From contig JAZGUH010000157.1 of the NCBI GenBank assembly GCA_037893225.1, positions 620,001 to 684,000 of the forward strand: a DNA stretch of 64,000 nt. Direction: 5' to 3'. The position numbers were made by a program, and so were the translations under genes. Below the pieces are notes generated by a model. That model did not search any database. It had not been told where the DNA came from and was given only the letters and a program-made list of their open reading frames with translations. The DNA comes from Hippasteria phrygiana (Eukaryota; Echinodermata; Asteroidea; Valvatida; Goniasteridae). How positions within the stretch are numbered: the stretch's first letter is position 1; each line of letters begins with the position of its first letter. This document shows, one piece after another, positions 9,253 to 21,200 of this stretch.

Positions 9253-12200
9253 CTGTGGGAAAATTGAGTGGAGCATGATGAAAACACGAACAGTAAAAGT
9301 CTATGCTTTTCGAGTTGTGCTTTTCAAGAGCCTGAAGCCAAAAAAATGGGTGAACCTGCTGTCGGAAAACAGCATCCACACCAACAAATACAGCATTTGA
9401 AAGAGAAAGATACACTTATTCACATCATGCCGACACAAAATTCCATCCCGACTTATTTTACACAAGTTGCCATTGACCTAAAAAAAAATTGCACAATGAC
9501 ATCGCATAGGAATGCTCTGAATTATGCTGTTCTGATATGGCCCGTTCAACTCATGTCTTACCGTTTGAGGCCGTACAGCAGACAGTTTGGCAATCGCTTC
9601 TCTGGATATTTTCAAGCTGTATTACAAGATGGACAAAAATCAGGACAAACTGAGTAAAGAAGAAGTCAGCCTAAAGACAACAAATCTTGAAAACTGGCAT
9701 GATTCCCTACTTCAAACTTCACTCGGAAAATCATTCTGTACACACAAACTCATACTTTGGGTTTGTGACTTGCACTGTGCTCCCATAATCCCCAATCTTT
9801 AGAATTTCTCCTCACACAAAGACCAACTTGTGGGGTACCATTGTTCTTGTGCGAGTACCCCACAAGGCTCTCCCATACAGGAATACCGCAATACCCACAG
9901 AATGAGCATTGAAGTACCAAAGTACCACTGCCATAAGGCGACTAAAAAGAATATACCGGAATCGAACCCAGATGTAACATATTCCATATCAGCTTAGCGT
10001 ATTTCACGGATTAGCAAGGAATTGTGGCTACTGGCTTTAGTCGATTGCATTGCACAGCGCCAAATTGCCAATGAGCTATTCAGTTTATCAAGGGTGAGAT
10101 TTCTCCGGATTTAGAGGATTTATTTTTGGTGAAACGTCTTCCAGATTTCCGGAAGATTTTTGGGTTCTGAAATTCTTTTGAACCCTAACCCCCCCCCCCC
10201 CCCCCCCCCAGGCATTTTTACTAGGAGGCTTCCTCAACCCGACAAAATCCAACACTGTGCAGTATACATATGGCACATTCTTTGGACTTGGACAAATTGG
10301 GGCATCATAGCTCCATGTAAAGTAATGGTGCTAAGGCACTGCAGTACTGAACCCATCAAAATGAGACAAAACCTGCTGTTGCAAGGCTTGGGATAGTTAG
10401 GGTTTAATGATTCCAAAATGATCTCTGCAACCTGAAATGGTTTTCTTTTGATTCTGATGACCGTATCGTGTGCTAGAAAATAGTTTTCTTAAATGCATTT
10501 TCAGAAATGCGATACAAATGAAATGCTTCCGAATGTTTCGTGGATTTGTCATTTTCCTCAAATCTTACCCCTGGATGTACATAGAGATCGGTGTTGCACT
10601 AGGTGTAAAAAAGAAAAACACTTTTAAAATTGAATAGCGTCAAAACTGTCCATCAGAACCTAATTAGCTCCTGGTATGATGTACCTGAGACATGGCCATT
10701 TATGTTACGCTCATTGAAACTGGTCTCGGCACTATATGCACTGAATAACAGGCTGGTCAATTTCAGGTAAGGATTTTTCTATAGGCAAAGTAATGGGCCG
10801 TCGCAATCATGACCCTATTGTCGTGTCCAACAGATGAGTTCAATATGGTGGTTAACCAAGCAGATCAGTATGACATAATTTGGATAGGAACTTCACTTCT
10901 GACTCAACTCAACCCGTCGAGGAAAAACTGATAAGCCTCTTACCCAACCCATTTAATGATTTGGGGGCTCAGAGTGATTTCACATAAAATGGCCATGTCT
11001 CAGGTACATCATACTAGGAGCTAATTAGGTTCTGACAGGCAATTTTGATGCTATTCAATTTTAAAAGGGTATCATGGTTTTTTTGACAACTAGTACATTC
11101 CAATAAGCCAGTTCGGTATCTCAAAGGTGAAAGGTTATTCGGGATAAAATTGCTGACGTAATGTCCCGCCCATTTAATTTAACTCATGCGCATTGTGTGA
11201 CAACCTTTTGCATTCGCACGCACGCGTTAGGTCACGCGGGTCATTCGGAATAAAATGTCATTGTGCGCATGCGCAGTTGAAATACTGAACTGGCTCATTG
11301 AGCTTGACACGGGTAATATATTTAAAGGGAGTTGGTAATCCACCTACCTTTCATAATCAATATCAAGAGGGAGTACCAGTGACTCATCTTGTTTGACCTG
11401 CTCGATGTCACACTGCTGCTGGTGTAGTAAAGGCGCATAGACACCTACACACAGAACATCAACATGTTCAGGATCAGCATGCTACACACACAACTTTAGA
11501 AACAAACAAATCTAAAACTAGAACAAAGTGTAACACATGATTTAAATAACAACGGACCCTGCACTTTTGTCTTGATAAACACGAAGAGATCTATGACATG
11601 GAATTTTGTGACAAATTCTGCATAAAATCTGTTAAACAATTCTGCGGAGTTGCAAGAGGTTAGATAATTATAAGGTATAGGAAGCAGTCAGGAAGATTGT
11701 ACACTAAAGTAAGAATAGAGTGGGCCTATTCACTATTCAAACTTCCATCAACAAAATTTGATGTGATCTTTACCTTCAACCTTTAACCTCATCGCTACAC
11801 TTTTATTTTCAGCAAACATCTTCAGGTGAGGTAAAACCTGTGCCAGATGGTCCATTGTGACATTCTGGTACTGCAGCATCTCAAGTGCACTGACAGAACA
11901 AAGAGAAATGCGGTAAAATTAAAAGCGTGATATAGTTTTGGTAATGATCAAAAAAATCCAAACTGATTAGTTTCAATCTGAAAACTTGTTTATAAAGATG
12001 ATATCAGTAAATTAGAACAGAGATGTTTTTTATTACTCTCTTTTTTTTTTTTTTTTGCCCTGTCCCGACGTAATATATGAAGCACTGCATACTCAGTGCT
12101 TTCCGAGAGCCTGTGTGAACAATTCAAAGGCTTACTCGGGCAGGATTCGAACCCACGACCTCCTGCTTACTAGTGCAGACATCTCAACCACTCGACCACC

Positions 12201-15200
12201 GAGCCTGCCGGGGTCGGCCGGCCGATTCGAATCCAATGCAGCAGCGGGTACCGTGTAATCAGTCAAATGTATCAAATGGTATCAGTACCCATCCTCCACA
12301 GAAATATTTCTGTCTGACATGCTGTCGTCTTCAAGAAACTTGTATTTCATGAAGACCTCCAAAAATGAAGTGGCTCACTCTTTGATTTCAACAATCTAAA
12401 CAAGCCCGTATGAACATGCACAAAATCATGAACACTGTTTTTCACTATTTTCTCCTGGTTCGGTTGACAGATTGAGTTCAAACTTTCACAGGTTTGTTAT
12501 TTTATGTATATGTTCAATCTTACAAAGTATGAACACTGCCTGCAACTACCAATGCTGTTAATATCCATAAGAAAAAAAAAATTGCAAAAATGTGGATGCA
12601 ACATTCCAATACCTATCATTTGCAGTTCCTGCCGCTACATCGGATTTGACTCGGCCATCTGACAAGCTCAGTGGCTGAGTGAATAAGATGTTTGTACTCG
12701 CTAGTAAGGTTGGAGTTTGAGTCCTGCCCAAGTATACTTGTTTTATTACAAGCTCTCGGAAAGCACTAAGCATACAGTGCTTATGATACCATGCTGGGAA
12801 TCAACCAGGAAAGAAAACCCCTTTCGTTGTATGAATTTTCAAAGTGAACAAAGAAAACTGACTGGAGTGGGATTTGAACCTGCAACCTCCGGAATACCGT
12901 ACCGGTGCTCTACCAACCGAGCTATCTTGCCCTATGTTGGCGTTCTCCCAAAGTGTCAGTATCTTTGTTCGGGGGGCGCTACCCAGAAGTCATAAATTCC
13001 AGGCATATAGCCAAGAATCCCAGCCAATTTTACGATATACCCATTTTTATTTTTATACACCACCAAAAGTAGACAGCCAACTTGTTTTGTTATCCAGTAA
13101 CAAAGAGTACAGTAAAGCAATGACAATAATGGATGGCATGAAATAAGGGAATAAATACGTTTAAAACCGCCTTGGGGCCTGGGCACCTGATAATGACCCG
13201 TGATACTTAAACCTTCCATTATATTTTCATATGCCTTTTCTCTTACTTTTCCACTTTCGTTTGATGGATTTAACTCCAAACCATTACTTCAGGAAAGTAC
13301 AAAGAATCTTCTTGCTTATAGTTAGAGTAATTATAAGCAGTATAACAAATGGCAGTTTACCATCAATGCAACAAGCAATTATCCACTTCCCTCTTTCCAA
13401 TAATCGTGGCTCATGACCAAACCTTGCAGACAGATGCTTTTTACAGACGCTGACAGTGAGGGTGTGGGTTCAGAAGTTTAAAAATACGTTCAATGGCGCA
13501 TATAAGGTCAGGTTTTTCAAAGAAATCCGGTTTTAAATTTAGGACCGAAGCACTGGGATAAATCTAGTCCAAAAATATGGGACTCCCAGCGCACAAGTAT
13601 GTATGGGAGTAAAAAAAAGCTTTTCTAGGCTAACAACTGCTATTGACTCACGTCAATTCATTCTGGATCTTTTACACCAGAAAGATGCGGCATTGAGCAT
13701 TTTACCTACCAATTTTTATCTTTAAACTAACATTTCGGAGAGAGAGAAGCACGTTTGAATCCCCACTCACCCCAATTCACTTGGTCACAAGTGATTGTGG
13801 GCAGACGTCATGTACAACTCCCCAGCTATCTGGATTCTGCTCGTTTCGCAAAGTTTTTTAACAGCGCCTTCAAATGGTTATATCTCGTACATTCAACAAA
13901 TTTAATTCTTGAGGGCGCTGTTGAAATTGTCACAAATCTAGCAGAATTCGGAGAGCTGGGGAGTTGCTACAAGACGTCTGCCCACAATCCTCTGCGACAA
14001 AGTGAATTGGACGAGTGCGAGTTCAAACGTTCAAATGTTAGTTTAAAGCAAAAAATTGGTTGGTGGAATGCTCAAGGCCACATCTTTCTGGCGTAAAAGA
14101 TTCAGAACCAATTGACATGTCCATGGTGAGAAGAATGGCAGTTGTTTTATGCAAGAACCACTTTTTCCAGTTTTTCAGCATATATGGTCTCAATCTAGGA
14201 GAAGTCTAGCTTGTGGGAAATATTACTGATGTTGGAACGGGATTCAATGGGTTAAGCAGTATTTAGAAGCCACGACACTACGTTTTTACCCAAAAAAATC
14301 ACTTACTTCAGCTAATTCACTGACTCATCCTTGAAAGCAATGATTGAAACGGTTGTCACTGTGCTAGGATTAGATAGGATTCGAGCCAAAGGTCTTTCAG
14401 GGTAGTCTGATTGGCCTAGTGGTACTTTCCTCCACTGCTGTGACCCGGGTTCGAATCCCAACAGGGCAGACATGTAGATTCATTTCTATTTGTCAGGCAA
14501 ATTAGGACCGAGTTATGTCCCCATAACGTTTTTGGCCCCCACAACATCTATCCCATGACCAGTGTATGTCCCCATAATTACGGTGCTTGATTTCAAGGGG
14601 TTCCATTCTGAAACCCCTCCAGGGGTTTTCCATTTAAATCATTGAATCCAATTGAAAATTCTTTGTCTTCTTCTTTCTAGTTTCTGCAGGTTCTTCAGGC
14701 TTTCGAGCTACAGTGCCCTATGCACTTTTGAGAAAGGTCGACCAACACACCTACCATACCTCATCTTTTCGGGGCTGGTCTCCGTGAGCGGTGTGACAAC
14801 TCTCAGTTCCTCTAGGGATTGTTTCCACTTGGCTCTTGACAGCCGGACAGATTGTAGGACCTCTATCCCTTCAAGGAGTCCATTCCCAATTGCTTTGGCC
14901 TTCTCATGTCTAGAATCACTCACACAGCCAGCTTCGTAACCTGCCCAACGAGAAGGTAAAATAAACCAAGAGTCATTTCGACCAAAACGATCAAATTAAG
15001 GAAAACATTACTTTGAAACTTTGAAAACTGAGATAATGTAATTATAATTCGTCACACAATCCACAAGGGAAACTGACTAGGTAAATTTGAATACATTTTC
15101 AAAGTGAACAAAGAAACTGGCACGAGCGGGATTCGAACCTGCGACCTCCGGGTTACCGTACCGGCGCTCTACCAACTGAGCTATCTTGCCCTATGTTGGC

Positions 15201-18200
15201 GGTCTCCCAAATTGTCAGTATCTTTGTTCGAATGGGCGCTAGTCAGAAGTCATAAACCCAGAATGCCGTGTAGCCAGGGATCACACCCAATTTTACGATA
15301 CAACCTGGGAAGCGACATTGTGGAGATCACTCAATGAGGATACGACTTTTTAACTTATAATTCGTCACACAATCCACAAGGGAAACTGACTAGGTAAATT
15401 TGAATACATTTTCAAAGTGAACAAAGAAACTGGCACGAGCGGGATTCGAACCTGCGACCTCCGGGTTACCGTACCGGCGCTCTACCAACTGAGCTATCTT
15501 GCCCTATGTTGGCGGTCTCCCATTCGAACAAAGATACTGACAATTTGGGAGACCGCCAACATAGGGCAAGATAGCTCAGTTGGTAGAGCGCCGGTACGGT
15601 AACCCGGAGGTCGCAGGTTCGAATCCCGCTCGTGCCAGTTTCTTTGTTCACTTTGAAAATGTATTCAAATTTACCTAGTCAGTTTCCCTTGTGGATTGTG
15701 TGACGAATTATAAGTTAAAAAGTCGTATCCTCATTGAGTGATCTCCACAATGTCGCTTCCCAGGTTGTATCGTAAAATTGGGTGTGATCCCTGGCTACAC
15801 GGCATTCTGGGTTTATGACTTCTGACTAGCGCCCATTCGAACAAAGATACTGACAATTTGGGAGACCGCCAACATAGGGCAAGATAGCTCAGTTGGTAGA
15901 GCGCCGGTACGGTAACCCGGAGGTCGCAGGTTCGAATCCCGCTCGTGCCAGTTTCTTTGTTCACTTTGAAAATGTATTCAAATTTACCTAGTCAGTTTCC
16001 CTTGTGGATTGTGTGACGAATTATAAGTTAAAAAGTCGTATCCTCATTGAGTGATCTCCACAATGTCGCTTCCCAGGTTGTATCGTAAAATTGGGTGTGA
16101 TCCCTGGCTACACGGCATTCTGGGTTTATGACTTCTGACTAGCGCCCATTCGAACAAAGATACTGACAATTTGGGAGACCGCCAACATAGGGCAAGATAG
16201 CTCAGTTGGTAGAGCGCCGGTACGGTAACCCGGAGGTCGCAGGTTCGAATCCCGCTCGTGCCAGTTTCTTTGTTCACTTTGATAATGTAATTATGTTAAA
16301 ATCACAAAACGGATTTCCTAGTACGAAAATGGTTGTTTCTGCCACAGTGCAACTTGCCGCTTTTGTCATTGTCCCACATCACAAATGGTTTACAGCTTTC
16401 CATGCAGCATTGTTAGTGGCTTTATCTTCCCACATACCAAGTTCTTTGTTCAGTCAAGCATTTTTTATTTATTGAAATCACCCAATACAAGGTTAAAAAC
16501 CACTCTAGGTAAAGGGTTACAATCAGAAGATGTAAGGTTGGTGATATTTTGAATTGCCAACCCTACCATCCTTAGGGTTTTCCTGGGCCCAGATCTAAAA
16601 CAGATTCTAGAGAATTTATCCTAATTTTCATACCTATAGACCCCGGTGGGGTAACTTCCACTGTCAGTGAGACCAACTTAACCACCTAACCCTACCCCTT
16701 CAAAAGCATAAATCACTAAAGCAGAAAAGCATCTGATGGCTTGTTGAATGGTTGTACGTGTATAAAAGTGACCAGGGCCATTTTCCAAACCCAAGCTTAG
16801 GCTCCGTCTCCGGCACCATCACCATTGCCAAACTGCATGAACGAAGCCAAAGACGGAGACGAAGTTGGGGTTTAGAAAACGGCCCTGGCACTGCAAAATA
16901 GGTGGAAAGTAGGAAAAGTTAAAAATAAGCCAGTTCGTTATTTCAACTGCGCATGTGCACAATGACATTTTATCCCGAATGACCCGCGTGACCCTACGCG
17001 CGCGTTGAACGCAAAAGGTGGTCGCACAATGCGCACATGTTAAATTCAATCAGAATGGGCGTTCGCGTATAAACACGGCGTGACATTACGTCAGCAATTT
17101 TATCCCTAATAACCTTTGACCTTTGAAACACCGAACTGGCTTATTGAGATGATGGTATTTCCTGAAAGTACAGGTAATAAACTTGAAGTCAATGTACTGT
17201 TTGTTGCTGTGGCTCATTCCCAGCAAACCACTTGGTGAAATTTATCATTCATGTGTTATATGCATAACATTAATGAAGGCTGTATTGTTTTTAAAGCTGT
17301 TTTATTCATGATTCTAGGAGGTCTGTTACTTGAGTTATGCTGTAAGGAATTTAAGAAACCCAGCTGCCTCCATTTTGAGAAAACAAGCTTTAAACTTCTG
17401 CGCAACTCATGGAGTTTGCACAAAAAGTGATAGTCTTGGTTCAAGACGTTGTTACGTACATATATACGCGATAACCGGCCGCCGCGAGAGGGCGTTATCA
17501 CGACAAACTATTAATAGCCACAAACCGCCAGTAACAACGTCTTGGGAATCTTGTAAAATCTCCCCCCGAAAAATGGGGGAAACTAGTGCGCATGCGTCAA
17601 TTCTGTATGAAAATTAGGAACATTTCCTCTTCACGCACGCGCACATACGAAAAAGAGCTGCCATGAAGTTGCACAATAGTCTGGTAGCTATCTATGGCCG
17701 AAGGGGCACTGGTAAGTTCGCGATCGAAGCTGCTAGCTCTGCTTTGCATTAATTGCAGGCAGTCGGCCGGCCGGCTATGTTCACCGCTCGTGTTCGCATG
17801 CGACGTCTTGCAACTGTGACGATCGACGCGAGGGAGAGACGACCGGGAAGGTGCCGGGCGCGGGACCGGGCAGGCAACCTGGGTGATGGTGTGTAATCTG
17901 CGGGAAATTACTTGTTACATGCAAGAAATACCTCTCCATTATATTAAACCGGTGGGGGTTTGGACAACTCGACCGTTGGCCGACTCGACTCGAGACAACT
18001 CGACCGTTGAGACAACTTGACCGTCTTTGCGTCAAATGGGAAGACAAGTCGTCCGTGGAGACAAGTCTTCCGTTGAGACAAGTCGTCCGTTTAATTGAAG
18101 TCGACTCAGAGGTAGAGGAATCGCTGGGGTCTCGGCAGGGATTCGCGTCCAGCCTCAAGCAAACATGAGACTGAATTTTTGTCGAGTTTCACCAGTGGAG

Positions 18201-21200
18201 AAAACCCGCAGGAGATTATAGAGTGCGTCTCAGTATCTTTGTGAACTGTGTGACAATCGAATCACCAGAGTACGACAATCTCCGCCAAGTTTCCCCAGCC
18301 GTAAAGACTAGGGCCTCGTGAACTATTTGTTTTATTATTATCATCATCACGGCCTTTTATATTTTATATCTCAAATCAAATCACCTAATAAGGTCTCCTC
18401 AGCACCATTATAATATATCATATTCAGCCCCGTTAAGATTTTATGTTTATTATATTTCCATCATTCCGAAACTTTTTAGTTCATTCCCCTCGGCCCTACC
18501 AAACAATCTAAATAGCACGGACCTGCTGTACCTTTATCTTCATATACTAACACTCGGGCGGTAGTAGTCAGGGGGTTAGATCTATGCATAATGCATTTAT
18601 TTATGTATTCATAATGCGCGCTGCAATATTAGGCTAAGCAGGTGCGTGCGCACAACACGGCTTCTACAAGATTCCCAAGACGTTGTTAATGGCGGTTCGT
18701 GGCTGTTCAGTTTGTCGTGATAACGCCCTCTTGCGGTGGCCGGTTATCGCATATATACGTAACAACGTCTTGAACCAAGACTAAAAAAGTGACTGAAAGA
18801 TGGCAAATTATCACATTTAAAATGATGGAATTTTTAGTTCATATTTTCAGGAATGATAATTTTAGATATTAATAATTTAATTGGTAGCAGAAACTCAAAT
18901 TGTCAAACAAAAATATCTAGGGGACTATTGTGCCATTATCTTCAATGCAAGTTCAGCGACATGTGAAGGGTTTTCCCAGACCACATCACATATGAAGCTC
19001 AGGATGTCAGTGAACTGTGCGAACTACATGTAATACTCTCAGTGCAAAAACAAAAACTCCCCAAAACAGTACTTCAAGATTGAACTCCGTTATAAAACTT
19101 TTGGAATTAATAGAAAATGGATGTAAAAGAACAACAAAAATAACTGACTTCCAAGTGAACATTTGTTGTTTCTGTAACTCAGAATGCCATAGTGCAACGT
19201 TCCACTCATTTCAATAACCACATTGTAGGTCACGATGACTTTATCACTCAGAGTACGTAAATAGGTCACGAATATGTATGAGGCATATTCCTAATAGTTT
19301 CAAAGCCTATACCTCTGCTGGTGAGTCTCTGGTCTGCATTGTCCGGTCTCAGCGTCATGCGGAACTCGGAACGACTGGTGAACATGCGGTACGGTTCCGA
19401 TGTACCCTGATTGATCAGGTCATCAATTAGGACTCCAATGTAGCCCTCGGTCCGGCTGATGGTAAACGCTGCTCTGTTCCTTGCCAGCAGGGCAGCATTC
19501 AGCCCCGCTATGATCCCCTGAGTGATATTGATCACATTGATTATATACTGATTGCACTATAAGGCCCTGTCCGAATTACTTGGCTACGGCTGGATGTTAC
19601 ACACATGTCTATGGTAGCAGCTGCAGCCATTTCCCATAGACTCGTGTGTAATTTCAAGCCGTAGCCAAGTAATTCGGACACGGCCTAAACACTGCTGATA
19701 TAATGAATTGTGTCAATTACATTAATTGCAATAACATTGACACCACTGCTGACATAAACACAATGCCTTTTGCAACCAAGTGGAAAACAATATTTTGTTT
19801 TTACAAGGAAACAGACGTGTGGAATGAGCAAACTTAAAAGAAAAAGATGTTCGGGTTTAAATAACTGATTAACAATAATTCAAATAAAATAAGATTGAAG
19901 ATTTTTCTTTACGCAAATAAATCTTCTACAAAGAGACAAACGGGTGCAAATTAAAATAATTTTAAAAAGAACATTTGATATAAAAATCTATTCATGGCAA
20001 AATGACGACCTGCAGTCAATCAACACATTTATTGGAGACGCAATTAAAATTTACTTAAAATTACACAAGTTTCCATGAGAAGTGGAAAGTTAGTAACTAG
20101 CAAAACTATGGACCTACATATTCCACCTTCCCTTGATGCTAGGGGAAACAAGAGAAGATCGATACAAGTTCAAAATGTCTGGAATTATTGCACATTGGTG
20201 TTTTAAGAGTACATTTGTAAATGTGTGCCTATAGATGGTCGACTGGTCACAGATTACATGGTGGTCTACAACAAGCTGGCGCCCAGACAGCCACACCTAG
20301 CCAGCTTACAGCAAGCTAATAGAGGAATCCCACAACGACGAGTTTAGCGCCGATCTGCGCACTTCCGCGTTTGAAAACGAGGATCTCAATGTCAGAGTAA
20401 ACAACTTTATGCTGATCGTGCGCCTGCGCTGCCTTTTATGGCCTGAATAATTCATGCATGAATGAATGTGCTGAAAAGCGTTGTTTTGTTTACCACTGAC
20501 ATTCTCGCTTTCAACCCGGAAGTGCGCAGAAGGGGCTAATGTGAAATTCCTCTATTCATTGGCCAAGATACCTTGTTACATTTTTGTGTGCACATATATG
20601 TCAACTAATCCAAAGTTTAAAGGTCAGAGGTTAGAACCTACCTGTGCAGCCGCCTCCTCGTAGCCTGTCGTGCCGTTGATCTGTCCGGCGAAAAATAAGT
20701 TCTGTATTCGCTTGGTCTCCAGGGAACTCATGATTTGCCTGGGATCCATAAAATCGTATTCTACTCCATACCCTACGCAGGAAGAAATGGGGGGGGGGGG
20801 GTCGATCACATACATTTTTTTATTTTTTTATATGGAAGTTTTCCCTAAACAAAGCTAAAAGCCACTATACAGAGCTACAAAAAAAGAAAGAATAAAAGAT
20901 ACAAGAGGTTGGAATTAAGATTCCTCTTGAAGCAGGAAAGATCGTACGATGATGGGAAACACGCACCGGGCAAAGAATTCCATAGAGATACAGAACGAGG
21001 GGAAAAGCTATTGGCAGAGATGTTTGTTCTACACCTAGGTACAGCTCGAGTATATTGGTGGGCAGAAAGCAGAGTTTCACGCTCAAACACCCTAACTGCA
21101 GGAACCAAGCTGGACAAGCCAGTGGAACATTTACTATAAAATACCTTTAGAACATACTAAAAGTAGCAACAAATGTCCAGTTAGAGAGTGAAGTTCTCTG

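Larger units (their letters stand above)
15046..16280. repeat. head-to-head array of 313-bp tRNA-like repeat units
   Basis: Five units of one repeat: two with the tRNA-like core on minus (cores 15,119-15,190 and 15,432-15,503), then three on plus (15,565-15,636, 15,878-15,949, 16,191-16,262). The same-strand period is 313 bp and full units translate identically, so they are almost or fully identical. A 25-bp loop (15,522-15,546) separates the inverted halves; the arms pair for about 480 bp. GATAATGTAATTAT occurs at both borders (15,032-15,045 and 16,281-16,294). It lies in a MTO1 intron. Confidence 0.92.

Noticed and set aside
14652..14939. Plus-strand ORF of 95 aa
   Set aside because: Antisense to MTO1 exon 12.
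15119..16262. Functional threonine tRNA genes (anticodon GGT)
   Set aside because: Position 33 is C, there are mismatches in the acceptor and T stems, and the cores are part of a dispersed repeat. tRNAscan-SE with a covariance score would decide.
15104..16277. Five repeated ORFs of 61-77 aa, three of them identical 77-residue frames beginning [16 protein letters not shown], and relatives at 6,824 and 12,874
   Set aside because: They are antisense translations of the tRNA-like core and its flanks. Identity reflects repeat identity, not protein conservation.
17781..18158. Minus-strand ORF of 125 aa in the long-TIR element
   Set aside because: It translates the GAGACAAGTCGTCCGT short repeats and shows no transposase or other domain.
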